43,751 nucleotides of DNA from Nevskia sp964451925 (GCA_964451925.1 CAYVKA010000041.1:1-43751); one strand, 5' to 3'. Counted from the stretch's first letter, positions 7,686-16,634 are shown. Numbers and translations: made by a program. The notes: a model not told the origin generated them from the sequence alone.

Positions 7686-8426
7686 CTAGTTCGAGCCGAA
7701 CACCTTTTTCAGCAGGTCGGTGCTGCGCGCCGCCGGATCGGTACGGATCGCCTTTTCCTCGTCGCCGACGCGCAGGTACAGCCCGTCCAGCGCCTTCTGC
7801 GTGACATAGCTGTTGAGATCAGCCTTGTCGCCCAGCATCGAGCTCATCGGCCCGGCCGAGGCCATGACGCTGTTGTACTGCTGCGCCAGGCCGGACCGGG
7901 CGGTGACCTTGGCCACGATCGGCTTGAATCGCGCCGTCAGCGTATCGCTGGTGGCGCGCTTGAAATACTGCGTCGCCGCGTCCTGCGGACCGCTGAGGAT
8001 GCCGCGCACGTCGTTCAGGGTCAGCTTCTGCACCGCCTGGCTGAAGACATCGGCGGCCACCGGCACCGCCTGCTCGGCGGCACGGTTGAAGGACAGCTGC
8101 AGCGCGTCGAGCTGCGCGCCCATGCCGGCGGTCTGCAGCACGCTTTCCAGCTGCTGCACCGGACCCGGCAGCGGAATGCGGAACCGCGGGTTGCCCCAGA
8201 AGCCGTCGCTGCGCCCCAGCTCGTTGATGGCGCTGCGGGCGCCCTTGGCCAGCGCCTGCTTCAGGCCGGCGCCGATATCGGCGTCGGACAGGGCGCTCTG
8301 CGCCGCCGGCTGCTGCAGCATGCTCTTGGCGAAGTCCGAAAACTGGTCGGCGCGGCTGCCTGCGGCGCTGCACAGGCTCAGGGCCAGAGCGGCGGCAAGG
8401 GCATAACGGGCGGGTGTGCGATCCAT
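7686..8426 (-). CDS. DUF4197 domain-containing exported protein
   Basis: A 246-residue protein with a Sec-type signal peptide (hydrophobic ALAAALALSLCSAAG, cleavage near residue 26). The mature part matches DUF4197, including the signature segments DIGAGLKQALAKGA, PRFRIPLPGPV and the late VTQKALDGLY followed by EEKAIR. The function is unknown; it is predicted to be periplasmic. It is transcribed away from typA, with a 221-bp shared upstream region. The TAG stop sits in a CTAG. Confidence 0.9.
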   Translation of the reverse strand: MDRTPARYALAAALALSLCSAAGSRADQFSDFAKSMLQQPAAQSALSDADIGAGLKQALAKGARSAINELGRSDGFWGNPRFRIPLPGPVQQLESVLQTAGMGAQLDALQLSFNRAAEQAVPVAADVFSQAVQKLTLNDVRGILSGPQDAATQYFKRATSDTLTARFKPIVAKVTARSGLAQQYNSVMASAGPMSSMLGDKADLNSYVTQKALDGLYLRVGDEEKAIRTDPAARSTDLLKKVFGSN

Positions 8427-8520
8427 GGCGAGCCTCCGGGGTGGGAGCTCAAGGCTAGTCCATCAGGCCGTCAAACAGGTGAAACGGCCCGAAATAGATG
8501 CGTTTTCACATTGACACGCG

Positions 8521-8526
8521 TACAAT
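8521..8526 (+). promoter_or_regulatory. Candidate -10 box upstream of typA
   Basis: TACAAT stands in an otherwise GC-rich region 122 bp before the typA start. A TTGACA lies only four bases upstream, which is far too close to be its -35, and I see no good -35 at 16-18 bp. It is therefore a weak candidate. Confidence 0.25.
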
Positions 8527-8647
8527 CCGCGATCTTTTTTGGGTTTGTGTCATCCTATTGTGTTCCGGCCTGCCCATGGGGCCTGGCCAGTGCGGCAAGC
8601 AAAGCCCCGCACCCCCCGCCTAAGCAATTTCCTGTTCTGGTGCTCCC

Positions 8648-10483
8648 GTGATTGAGAATCTCCGCAACATCGCCATCATCGCCCACGTCGATCATGGCAA
8701 GACCACCCTGGTGGACAAGCTCCTGCGCCAGTCCGGCACGCTCGACGTGCGCGAGAACCTGGGCGAGCGCGTGATGGACTCCAACGACCTGGAGCGTGAA
8801 CGCGGCATCACCATCCTGTCGAAGAACACGGCGATCCGCTGGACCGACAAGCGCACCAACACCCTGTACCGCATCAACATCGTCGACACCCCCGGGCACG
8901 CCGACTTCGGCGGCGAAGTGGAGCGCGTGCTGTCGATGGTGGACTGCGTCTGCCTGCTGGTCGACGCCGTCGACGGCCCCATGCCGCAGACCCGTTTCGT
9001 CACCCAGAAGGCCTTCAACATGGGCCTCAACCCGATCGTGGTGGTGAACAAGGTCGATCGTCCCGGCGCCCGCCCGCACTGGGTCATCGACCAGGTCTTC
9101 GACCTGTTCGACAAGCTCGGCGGCACCGACGAGCAGCTCGATTTCCCGGTGGTCTACGCCTCGGCCCTGAACGGCTACGCCGGCCTCGACGCCGAAGTGC
9201 GCGAAGGCAACATGGACCCGCTGTTCCAGACCATCGTCGACAAGGTGTCGCCGCCCAAGGTCGACGCCGAGGGTCCGTTCCAAATGCAGGTGACCTCGCT
9301 GGCTTACTCCACCTATGTCGGCGTCATCGGCACCGGCCGCATCAGCCGCGGCCGCATCAAGGCCAACTCGCCGGTGTCGGTGGTGGCCCGCGACGGCAAG
9401 GTGCGCCCCGGCCGCGTGCTGCAGGTGCTGGGCTTCATGGGCCTGGACAAGGTTGAAGTGCCCGAGGCCAGCGCCGGCGACATCATCGCCGTCACCGGCA
9501 TCGAGGAACTGGGCATTTCCGAGACCATCTGCGACGCCAAAAATCCGGAGCAGCTGCCGACGCTGCAGGTCGACGAGCCGACCATGAGCATGACCTTCGA
9601 GGTCAACAAGTCGCCGTTCGCCGGCAAGGAAGGCAAGTTCCTCACCTCGCGCCAGATCAACGATCGCCTGCAGCGCGAGCTGCGCACCAATGTCGCGCTG
9701 CGCGTCGAGCAGGGCGAATCGCCCGACCAGTTCCGCGTCTCCGGCCGCGGCCTGCTGCACCTGGGCATCCTGCTGGAGAACATGCGCCGCGAGGGCTACG
9801 AGGTGGCGGTGTCGCGGCCGCAGGTGATCCTGAAGGAGATCGACGGCCAGGTGTGCGAGCCGTACGAGCTGCTGGTGGCCGACGTCGAGGACAAGGATCA
9901 GGGCGGCGCCATCCAGGGGCTGGCCGAGCGCGGCGGCAAGATGCAGAACATGGTGCCGGACGGCAAGGGCCGCGTGCGCCTGGAATACAGCATTCCCTCG
10001 CGCGGGCTGATCGGCTTCCATACCGAGTTCATGTCCATGACCAAGGGCACCGGCCTGCTGTTCCACAACTTCGACCATTTCGGCCCGAAGGCGGAGAGCA
10101 GCGACATCGGCCAGCGCCACAACGGCGTGATGATCTCCAACGACCAGGGCTCGGTCCCTGCCTACGCCCTGTTCAACCTGCAGGAGCGCGGCCGCATGAT
10201 CTCCGAGCCGGGCGACGAGATCTACGAAGGCCAGATCGTCGGCATCCACGCCCGCGACAACGACCTGGTGGTCAATGCCCTCAAGGGCAAGAAGCTGACC
10301 AACATGCGCGCCTCCGGTTCGGATGAAAACGTGTTGCTGACCCCGGCGGTGAAGTTCTCGCTGGAGCAGGCGCTGGAATTCATCAACGACGACGAGCTGG
10401 TCGAACTGACGCCGAGCTCGATCCGCGTGCGCAAGAAGCACCTGAAGGAACAGGACCGCAAGCGCGCCGATCGCGCCGACTGA
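8648..10483 (+). CDS. typA: Ribosome-associated translational GTPase BipA/TypA
   Basis: A 611-residue protein, full length for TypA. The GTPase domain has the P-loop AHVDHGKTTLVDKLL at about residues 11-25, the switch motif DTPGHADFGGEV and the NKVD specificity motif. EF-G-like domains and the BipA C-terminal domain follow (SRGLIGFHTEFMS near residue 450). The protein binds 70S ribosomes and assists 50S assembly and stress adaptation. It begins with GTG (GTG-ATT-GAG), which gives the canonical MIENLRN N-terminus. It is monocistronic, followed by a strong terminator. Confidence 0.98.
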   Translation: MIENLRNIAIIAHVDHGKTTLVDKLLRQSGTLDVRENLGERVMDSNDLERERGITILSKNTAIRWTDKRTNTLYRINIVDTPGHADFGGEVERVLSMVDCVCLLVDAVDGPMPQTRFVTQKAFNMGLNPIVVVNKVDRPGARPHWVIDQVFDLFDKLGGTDEQLDFPVVYASALNGYAGLDAEVREGNMDPLFQTIVDKVSPPKVDAEGPFQMQVTSLAYSTYVGVIGTGRISRGRIKANSPVSVVARDGKVRPGRVLQVLGFMGLDKVEVPEASAGDIIAVTGIEELGISETICDAKNPEQLPTLQVDEPTMSMTFEVNKSPFAGKEGKFLTSRQINDRLQRELRTNVALRVEQGESPDQFRVSGRGLLHLGILLENMRREGYEVAVSRPQVILKEIDGQVCEPYELLVADVEDKDQGGAIQGLAERGGKMQNMVPDGKGRVRLEYSIPSRGLIGFHTEFMSMTKGTGLLFHNFDHFGPKAESSDIGQRHNGVMISNDQGSVPAYALFNLQERGRMISEPGDEIYEGQIVGIHARDNDLVVNALKGKKLTNMRASGSDENVLLTPAVKFSLEQALEFINDDELVELTPSSIRVRKKHLKEQDRKRADRAD

Positions 10484-10498
10484 TCCTGCCGCTTCAAC

Positions 10499-10536
10499 AG
10501 CCCCGCAACGGCATCCGCCTTGCGGGGCTTTTTTTT
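10499..10536 (+). terminator. Rho-independent terminator of typA
   Basis: The stem AGCCCCGCAA pairs with TTGCGGGGCT around an 11-base loop, followed by eight T. It sits 15 bp after the typA stop and directly abuts the convergent mscS-type gene. Confidence 0.92.
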
Positions 10537-10539
10537 GGC

Positions 10540-11670
10540 CTATCCGGCAGCGCCCGCAACCTGGCGGCGCTCCCGCTCCGCGCCATCACCGGCGGGACGC
10601 CCTTGCACGCCGGCGGCCGGTTCCGGCGCCTCCAGCCGCAGGCGCGGCAGATGCTGCGGATACTCCCGCTGCATGTGGGCGATCAGGCCCTCGCGCACCT
10701 TGCAGCGCAGGTCCCAGTTGCGGTCGGAATTGAGCGAGGTGACCAGGGCGCGCAGCTGCATCGACTTGTCGCTGGTGTCGGTCACCTGCAGCAGGCACAG
10801 GCGGCCGTCCCATTCCGGCGCCGCCTCGCAGATGCGCTTCAGCTCGGCGCGCAACGGCTCCAGCGGCGCACCGTAATCCACCCACCAGAACACGCTGCCG
10901 ATGATGCGCGAGGTGGTCCGGGTCCAGTTGGCGAACGGGTTCTCGATGAACCATTGCAGCGGCACCACCAGGCGCCGCTCGTCCCACAGGCGCAGCACCA
11001 CGTAGGTGCCGGTGATTTCCTCGACCCGACCCCACTCGCCCTGCACCACCAGCACGTCGTCGAAGCGGATCGGCTGGGTCAGCGCCAGCTGCAGGCCGGC
11101 CAGCAGGTTGCCGAGCACCGACTTGGCCGCCAGGCCCACCACCAGGCCGACCACGCCGGCCGAGGCCAACAGGCTGGTGCCGAGATGCCGCACGGTGGGA
11201 AAGGTCATCAGCGCCAGCGACACGCCGATCAGCACGATCAGGAAAATCAGGCTGCGGCTGAGTACGCGCGCCTGGGTCAGGATGCGCCGCGCCTGCAGGT
11301 TGTCCTCGGCCTCGTAGGGATTGAGGCTGACCAGCGCCGTCGCAGCGGCGGCGACGCAGCGCGCCGACAGCCAGGTCAGCGCCGCGATCAACGCCACCGC
11401 GGTCAGGTGCCGCACCTGCGCCAGCAGCGGCAGCCCGTCCGGCGTCAGCCCCCAGACCAGCTGCAGCACCAGCAGCGGCAACGCCAGGCGCACCGGCGCG
11501 CGCGCCCGGCGCACCACCGCGCCGCCGACACTGCCCTCCGGCAGCAGCCGCAGCAGCAGCGCGCCGCCGAGCAGCTCGGCCAGCAAGGCCACGCCCAGCG
11601 CCAGCAGCGCCGCGGCAACACTGTCGGTCCAGGGAGAATCAGGCAGGTACAGCAATGCCGCCAGGTCCAT
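10540..11670 (-). CDS. MscS-family mechanosensitive ion channel
   Basis: A protein of about 376 residues with four or five hydrophobic segments in the first 200. The pore helix region (SAGVVGLVVGLAAKSVLGNLLAG, cited here in part as AGVVGLVVGLAAKSVLG) leads into the MscS beta domain (PIRFDDVLVVQGEWGRVEEI) and the alpha/beta C-terminal domain. It would open under membrane tension and release osmolytes. It is longer than E. coli MscS (286), with extra N-terminal helices and a basic Arg-rich tail. The start MDLAALLYL at 11670 was chosen because the upstream extension is Arg/Trp-rich noise. It lies 96 bp downstream of the WYL regulator on the same strand. Confidence 0.92.
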   Translation of the reverse strand: MDLAALLYLPDSPWTDSVAAALLALGVALLAELLGGALLLRLLPEGSVGGAVVRRARAPVRLALPLLVLQLVWGLTPDGLPLLAQVRHLTAVALIAALTWLSARCVAAAATALVSLNPYEAEDNLQARRILTQARVLSRSLIFLIVLIGVSLALMTFPTVRHLGTSLLASAGVVGLVVGLAAKSVLGNLLAGLQLALTQPIRFDDVLVVQGEWGRVEEITGTYVVLRLWDERRLVVPLQWFIENPFANWTRTTSRIIGSVFWWVDYGAPLEPLRAELKRICEAAPEWDGRLCLLQVTDTSDKSMQLRALVTSLNSDRNWDLRCKVREGLIAHMQREYPQHLPRLRLEAPEPAAGVQGRPAGDGAERERRQVAGAAG

Positions 11671-11766
11671 ACGGGCACTCGCGCGGCCGCAACAGCGCCG
11701 CTTCCACGTCCATGTGTGCAGCATTGGACGGCGCCGGCGCCGTGATGTTCCGTAAAAAACGCACAC

Positions 11767-12456
11767 CTAGACCTGCCGCTTCTCCGAACGCATGGTGCGC
11801 ACGAAATCCTCCAGGCGGAAACCGGCCTGGTCCGGGTACTGGCGCTCGGTGGAGAAGGCGCCGACGATGCGGTCGAGGCGGAAATTGCGGAAATCCCGGC
11901 GCAGCTCGCACCAGGCGGCCAGCGACCAGGTGCTGCCCCAGAAATACAGGCCCAGCGGCCAGACGTGGCGCGTGCTGGGCTGGCTGGCGGCGTCCTTGTA
12001 ATCCAGCAATGTGACGACTCGGCCGGCGATGACGTGGCGCAGCGTGTCGAGCACATCGCCGACCCCCGGGTCAGCGAAGCTCATGGCGTACAGCCGCGTG
12101 CGCTCCAGCTCGATGCGCCGGTGCTCCGGCAGCGCCGCCGCGATCTTGGCCAATGCCAGCTCCGAGGCCTGGCGCAGCTGCGGGCTGCCCCAGCTTCCGA
12201 TCATGCGCGCGCCGGCGACCAGCGCCTCCACCTCGTCGAAGCTGAACATCAGCGGCGGCAGGTCGAACCCGGGCCGCAAGCGGTAACCGACGCCGGCCTC
12301 GCCCTCCACGGGCACGCCGGTGCGTTCCAGATCCTGGATGTCGCGGTACACGGTGCGCTGCGACACCTGCAGCCAGTCGGCCAACTGGGCGGCGGTGGTG
12401 AGCCGCCGCCCGCGCAGGTACTGGACAATCTGGAACAGCCGGTCGGCACGTCTCAT
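11767..12456 (-). CDS. YafY-type HTH-WYL transcriptional regulator
   Basis: A 229-residue regulator. The N-terminal winged helix-turn-helix (RADRLFQIVQYL, then TAAQLADWLQVSQRTVYRDI at residues 22-41) is of the HTH_11 type. A WYL domain occupies the C-terminal two thirds; the segment HVWPLGLYFWGSTWSLAAWC aligns with the usual P-x-x-L-x-x-x-x-x-x-W-Y-L-x-x-x-x motif. WYL domains usually sense a small ligand or nucleic acid. The gene ends a probable minus-strand cluster: two VOC proteins, a 79-residue protein (six bases upstream) and this regulator. The palindrome at 13634-13657 is a plausible operator. Confidence 0.92.
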   Translation of the reverse strand: MRRADRLFQIVQYLRGRRLTTAAQLADWLQVSQRTVYRDIQDLERTGVPVEGEAGVGYRLRPGFDLPPLMFSFDEVEALVAGARMIGSWGSPQLRQASELALAKIAAALPEHRRIELERTRLYAMSFADPGVGDVLDTLRHVIAGRVVTLLDYKDAASQPSTRHVWPLGLYFWGSTWSLAAWCELRRDFRNFRLDRIVGAFSTERQYPDQAGFRLEDFVRTMRSEKRQV

Positions 12457-12462
12457 GGCGCC

Positions 12463-12702
12463 TCAAGCATACAACCGGCGCCGCGCGGCCAAGCGCCACG
12501 ATGGCGCCGCGCGCGCCACCGCCGGCAACCACCTGCGCCAGGCCGCCAGCGCCAGGCCGGCGGCGATGGCCAGGTCGGGCAGCAACAGCGCCAGCGCCGC
12601 TTGCGCCAGCCGGGCGCACCACGGCAGGACGAAGGGCCGCGTGCTGCCCTCGCTCAACAACGCCGGCGCCAGGGCCGGATGCAGCAACAGGCTCGGGTTC
12701 AT
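12463..12702 (-). CDS. Small hydrophobic protein upstream of the WYL regulator
   Basis: A 79-residue reading frame beginning MNPSLLLHPALAP. It has a hydrophobic stretch near residues 33-54 (LAQAALALLLPDLAIAAG) and an Arg-rich tail. I do not recognise it. The case for it being real is its AAGGAG ribosome-binding site at the right distance and its position six bases before the regulator ATG. It could be a small membrane protein or a leader whose translation couples to the regulator. Confidence 0.5.
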   Translation of the reverse strand: MNPSLLLHPALAPALLSEGSTRPFVLPWCARLAQAALALLLPDLAIAAGLALAAWRRWLPAVARAAPSWRLAARRRLYA

Positions 12703-12805
12703 GGGTGCTCCTTGATGGTTCGCGCCGCTTCCTTGTCGGCCGGAACGGATTTCCCGGCTCCACCTGTATGTCGAACGGGCGGGTCGGGAATCGACATCCG
12801 CCGCG

Positions 12806-13171
12806 TCAATTCACCGCCCGCGGATCGAACTGCGGGTTCTCGATCAGCGAGAAGACGTTGCCGAACGGGTCGAGCACCGAGCCGACCTTGATGCCGCCGC
12901 CGACCTCGCGGGCCGGCTCGTTGGGCTTGGCGCCGAGCCGCAGCAGGCGCGCCAGCTCGCTGTCGATGCAGGGCACGCCCCAGTAGGCCTGTACGCCGAG
13001 CGAGCCCGGCCGGCCGTCGGGAATCAGGCCCAGCTCGAAGCCACCGACGCTGAAGCCGACGTAGAACGGCTGGTCGAAGTACGGCGTCACGCCCAGCACC
13101 TTGCTGTACCAGTCGCGCCCTTCGCCCAGTTCCGGCACCGGGTAGATGGCGCTGCGCAAACCGAGAATCAT
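12806..13171 (-). CDS. VOC (glyoxalase/bleomycin-resistance) family protein
   Basis: A 121-residue single VOC module. It starts MILGLRSAIYPVPELG and contains the usual GRDWYSKVLGVTPYF segment; it ends with SVLDPFGNVFSLIENPQF, where the late glutamate is the typical metal ligand. The substrate cannot be inferred. The start is supported by an AGGAG ribosome-binding site. It lies 20 bp after the stop of a second VOC gene, so the two form an operon and may pair as a dimer. The 103 bp downstream contains a 7-bp inverted repeat (ATGTCGA/TCGACAT, 12768-12797). Confidence 0.85.
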   Translation of the reverse strand: MILGLRSAIYPVPELGEGRDWYSKVLGVTPYFDQPFYVGFSVGGFELGLIPDGRPGSLGVQAYWGVPCIDSELARLLRLGAKPNEPAREVGGGIKVGSVLDPFGNVFSLIENPQFDPRAVN

Positions 13172-13191
13172 GGCGTTCTCCTGGTCGGGGT

Positions 13192-13581
13192 TCAGGCCAG
13201 CGCGTGCAGGCCGACGCGGTTGCCCTCGCTGTCGCGGAACAGCGCGTAGCAGCCGATGTCGTCGGGCAGCTCGGTGCGCGGCACCAGCACCTCGCCGCCG
13301 GCGGCCCGGACCCGCGCCAGCACCTGGTCCAGCTGCGGGTCGGCGTTGAGGTAGACCACGGTGCCGCCGTCGCCCGGCAGCAGATGCCCGCCTTGCGCCA
13401 GGCAGCCGGTGGTGCCGCCCTCGTCGCGGCGCGGAAAGATCGCCATCTCCATCGGCCCGGCGCTCTCGCGGATCAGGGAGGACTGGAACAGGGTTTCGTA
13501 AAAACGGATCGCCCGCGGCATGTCGCTGACGGGGATCTCGAACCACACGGGAAGGTTGCGGCGCTGCTGTTCACGATTCAT
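13192..13581 (-). CDS. VOC family protein, first gene of the cluster
   Basis: A 129-residue VOC protein of the COG3324 type: LPVWFEIPVSDMPRAIRFYE at residues 10-29, GDGGTVVYLNAD in the middle and the closing FRDSEGNRVGLHA, whose glutamate is a usual metal ligand. It is probably the first gene of a minus-strand operon with the second VOC gene and possibly the WYL regulator. A perfect 10-bp-arm palindrome lies 53 bp upstream of its start. Confidence 0.88.
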   Translation of the reverse strand: MNREQQRRNLPVWFEIPVSDMPRAIRFYETLFQSSLIRESAGPMEMAIFPRRDEGGTTGCLAQGGHLLPGDGGTVVYLNADPQLDQVLARVRAAGGEVLVPRTELPDDIGCYALFRDSEGNRVGLHALA

Positions 13582-13633
13582 GGCGGCTCTTCGGTTGGGG
13601 TGCGGAATGCACGCCGACCATGCTGCGCGGCCG

Positions 13634-13657
13634 CTGCTGACAGCATTCTGTCAGCAG
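13634..13657. promoter_or_regulatory. Perfect palindrome, candidate WYL-regulator operator
   Basis: CTGCTGACAG-catt-CTGTCAGCAG has two 10-bp arms with no mismatch and a 4-bp spacer. It lies between the divergent VOC operon and the RimK-like gene. It has no T-run on either strand, so a protein-binding site fits better than a terminator. The nearest encoded DNA-binding protein is the WYL regulator of the same cluster. Confidence 0.6.
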
Positions 13658-13773
13658 GCGCCGCAGACCCGGCCGCCGCGCCCGGACTGGCGTGAACCAC
13701 GGCGCATTGCGCGCGGCCTGCCGTGGTAGCATTTGCCGGCGCGGCACCACCTTCCACCGGGCCGCAAAATTCA

Positions 13774-13845
13774 ATGACGGAAGAGCCGGAAGAAGACCCC
13801 TTGCAAGCCACGTCGCGCATGCCCGATCACCGGGAGGCCGCGTGA
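13774..13845 (+). CDS. 23-residue micro-ORF overlapping the RimK-like start
   Basis: A short frame starting MTEEPEEDPLQ whose TGA overlaps the GTG start of the ligase gene (GTGA). The overlap is of the type seen in translational coupling. It has no clear ribosome-binding site and no recognisable homologue, so it may be a leader peptide or chance. Confidence 0.25.
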   Translation: MTEEPEEDPLQATSRMPDHREAA

Positions 13846-15344
13846 GCGGCATTGTGGTTGTCGATCAGCGCGGCGACTGGCCGGTGGACATCCCCGGAGT
13901 GGACGTGGTCACCGCCTGGGACTACCTGACGCAGGACTCCTTCACCCGCCTGCGCGGCGTGCGCGTCTACAACCTGTGCCGCACCTTCAGCTATCAGACC
14001 ACCGGCTACTACGTGTCGCTGCTGGCCGGCGCGCGCGGCCACAAGATCCTGCCTGACATCACCACGGTGCAGGACCTGAAGCTGGCGGAAAGCCCGTCGG
14101 TGCTGAACGACGAGATCGAGGAGCTGATTCAGCAGAGCCTGGCCCGGCTCGGCTCCAGCGAGTACATCCTCAACGTCTATTTCGGCGACAGCCCCTACAT
14201 CCGCCACGAGCGCCTGGCGCGGGCGCTGTTCAACCTGTTCCCGGCGCCGCTGCTGCAGGCCAAGTTCGTCTGGCGCGGCGACGAGTGGCGTGTCGACACG
14301 CTCAACGCCGTGGCCCTGGGCGAAGTGCCGGCGGCACACCACGAGTTCCTCTACCAGACCGCGCGCGAATACTTCACCCGCCGCCGCGGCCCGCGCCGCA
14401 AGCGCGACTCGACCCGCTACGACCTGGCTATCCTGGTCAACGAGGACGAGAAAGAGGCGCCCTCCAACCCGCGCGCCCTGAAGCAGTTCGAGAAGGCGGC
14501 GGAGGACCTGGGGTTCTCGGTCGACTTCCTCGACAAGTCCGACTACGGCCACGTGGCCGAGTACGACGCCCTGTTCATCCGCGAGACCACCGCGGTCAAC
14601 CACCATACCTACCGTTTTTCGCGCCGCGGCGCGCGCGAGGGCCTGGTGGTGGTGGACGATCCCGAGTCGATCCTGCGTTGCGCCAACAAGGTTTATCTGG
14701 CGCAGCTGATGGACCGCCACCGCATCCCGCAGCCCAAGACCATGCTGGTGCACCGCGCCAATCTCGGCGACGTGGCACGCGAGATGGGTTTCCCGCTGGT
14801 GCTGAAGCAGCCGGACTCGCAGTTCTCCAAGGGCGTGATCAAGGTCGAGTCCGAAGCCGACCTGAAGCGCGAGACGCGCGAGTTCCTGGAACGCTCCGAC
14901 CTGATCGTGGCGCAGCGCTTCGAGCCGACCGAGTACGACTGGCGCGTCGGCGTGCTCGACGGCCAGCCGCTGTACGCCTGCCGCTACTTCATGGCGCCGG
15001 CGCACTGGCAGGTGGTGAAGCGCGACAAGAACGGCGCCAAGCGCGAGGGCAACCACGAGACCCTGGATGTGAAGGACGTGCCCAAGCAGGTGCTGAGCGT
15101 GGCGCTGCAGGCGGCGCGGGCCATCGGCGGCGGCCTCTACGGCGTGGACCTCAAGCAGTTCGGCAACGTGGTCAAGGTCATTGAGGTCAACGACAACCCG
15201 AACATCGACTACGGCGTCGAAGACCTGGTGCTGAAGGAACAGATCTACCGGCGCATCATGGAATACTTCCTGCGCAAGCTGGATCAGCAGACGCAGGCCA
15301 AGGAGGCCAAGGAGCCCCAGGCGCGCAGCATGCGCGCCGTCTAG
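13842..15344 (+). CDS. RimK-like ATP-grasp ligase with N-terminal RLAN-type domain
   Basis: A protein of about 500 residues. The GTG start is supported by GGGAGG six bases upstream and gives the N-terminus SGIVVVDQRGDWPVD. The first 250 residues look like the RimK-like N-terminal domain (VYNLCRTFSYQTTGYYVSLL), and the ATP-grasp fold occupies about 290-490. Visible ATP-grasp features are FPLVLKQPDSQFSKGVIKV, the metal-binding VIEVNDNPNIDYG and the arginine in YDWRVGVLDG. Family members join an amino acid, often glutamate, to a carboxylate in a peptide or protein. The acceptor here is unknown. Upstream is a GTGA-coupled micro-ORF; downstream is purT, convergent. Confidence 0.88.
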   Translation: MSGIVVVDQRGDWPVDIPGVDVVTAWDYLTQDSFTRLRGVRVYNLCRTFSYQTTGYYVSLLAGARGHKILPDITTVQDLKLAESPSVLNDEIEELIQQSLARLGSSEYILNVYFGDSPYIRHERLARALFNLFPAPLLQAKFVWRGDEWRVDTLNAVALGEVPAAHHEFLYQTAREYFTRRRGPRRKRDSTRYDLAILVNEDEKEAPSNPRALKQFEKAAEDLGFSVDFLDKSDYGHVAEYDALFIRETTAVNHHTYRFSRRGAREGLVVVDDPESILRCANKVYLAQLMDRHRIPQPKTMLVHRANLGDVAREMGFPLVLKQPDSQFSKGVIKVESEADLKRETREFLERSDLIVAQRFEPTEYDWRVGVLDGQPLYACRYFMAPAHWQVVKRDKNGAKREGNHETLDVKDVPKQVLSVALQAARAIGGGLYGVDLKQFGNVVKVIEVNDNPNIDYGVEDLVLKEQIYRRIMEYFLRKLDQQTQAKEAKEPQARSMRAV

Positions 15345-15364
15345 CTGTCGTTGGCGGCCCCCAG

Positions 15365-16543
15365 CTAGACCAGCCGCACCGCGGCCGCCGCGCGCCGCGC
15401 CTTGGCGCGTGCCTCCTCGACGGAGTCGGCCAGGGCCAACGCCACGCCCATGCGCCGCTTGCCGGCGATCTCCGGCTTGCCGAACAGGCGCAGCTGCGTG
15501 TCCGGTTCGGCCAGGGCCTGGTCCAGGCCGCCGAACACCGGCGCCTTGCGGTCCCCCTCGCACAGGATGGCGCAGGACGCGGCCGGCCCGCGCTGGCGGA
15601 TGTTGGGCAGCGGCAGGCCGAGGATGGCGCGGGCATGCAGCGCGAACTGCGGCAGGTCCTGCGAGATCATGGTGACCATGCCGGTGTCGTGCGGCCGCGG
15701 CGAAACCTCGCTGAAGATCACCTCTTCGCCGCGCACGAACAGCTCCACGCCGAAGATGCCGCGGCCGCCGAGGGCGGCGGTGATGCTGCCGGCGATGTCC
15801 TGCGCTTTCTTCAGCGCCGGTGCCGGCATGCCATGCGGCTGCCAGGATTCGCGGTAGTCGCCGTCCACCTGCAGATGCCCGATCGGCTCGCAGAAGCTGG
15901 TGCCGCCGGCATGGCGCACGGTCAGCAGCGTGATCTCGTAGTCGAACGGCACGAAGCCCTCGACGATGACCCGCCCGGCGCCGGCGCGCCCGCCGGCCTG
16001 GGCATAGGCCCAGGCCTTGCCGACGTCGTTGCCGCTCTTCACCGTGCTCTGGCCCTTGCCGGACGACGACATCACCGGCTTGACCACGCAGGGGATGCCG
16101 ATCTCGCGCACCGCCTCGCGGTACTCCTCCTCGTTGCCGGCGAAACGGTAAGGCGAGGTCGGCAGCTTCAGCTCCTCGGCGGCAAGGCGGCGGATGCCCT
16201 CGCGGTCCATGGTCAGGCGCGCCGCCAGCGCGGTGGGGATGACGGTATGGCCCTCGCGCTCCAGCTCCTGCAGCGTCGGCGTGTGGATCGCCTCGATCTC
16301 CGGCACGATCAGGTGCGGCTTCTCCAGCTCGATGACGCGGCGGATGGCGGCGCCGTCGAGCATACTGATGACATGGCTGCGATGCGCCACCTGCATTGCC
16401 GGGGCGTCGGCGTAGCGGTCCACCGCGATGGTCTCGACCCCCAGGCGCTGCAGCTCGATCACCACTTCCTTGCCCAGCTCGCCGGAGCCGAGCAGCAGGG
16501 CGCGGGTGGCATTGGGCGAAAGCGGGGTTCCGAGGGTGGTCAT
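15365..16543 (-). CDS. purT: Formate-dependent phosphoribosylglycinamide formyltransferase 2
   Basis: A 392-residue protein, the same length as E. coli PurT. It uses ATP and formate to formylate GAR in purine synthesis. The N-terminal LLLGSGELGKEVVIELQRLG binds nucleotide, CVVKPVMSSSGKGQS is the ATP-grasp lysine loop and FGVELFVRGEEVIFSEVSPR carries the metal ligands. The start MTTLGTPLS at 16543 follows from family alignment. It is divergent from pyruvate kinase with 91 bp between starts, and convergent with the RimK-like gene. Confidence 0.97.
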   Translation of the reverse strand: MTTLGTPLSPNATRALLLGSGELGKEVVIELQRLGVETIAVDRYADAPAMQVAHRSHVISMLDGAAIRRVIELEKPHLIVPEIEAIHTPTLQELEREGHTVIPTALAARLTMDREGIRRLAAEELKLPTSPYRFAGNEEEYREAVREIGIPCVVKPVMSSSGKGQSTVKSGNDVGKAWAYAQAGGRAGAGRVIVEGFVPFDYEITLLTVRHAGGTSFCEPIGHLQVDGDYRESWQPHGMPAPALKKAQDIAGSITAALGGRGIFGVELFVRGEEVIFSEVSPRPHDTGMVTMISQDLPQFALHARAILGLPLPNIRQRGPAASCAILCEGDRKAPVFGGLDQALAEPDTQLRLFGKPEIAGKRRMGVALALADSVEEARAKARRAAAAVRLV

Positions 16544-16634
16544 GAGTGCGCCGGAGGAGGACAATAGAGCGGCTATTGTGCTGCCCGCGCCGCCGTGTGC
16601 GCAAAGCCCCTCCGAACAAGAAACCCGCCATCCG

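Noticed and set aside
8511..8516. TTGACA as the -35 of typA
   Set aside because: The only good -10 (TACAAT) is four bases away, and nothing suitable lies 16-18 bp downstream.
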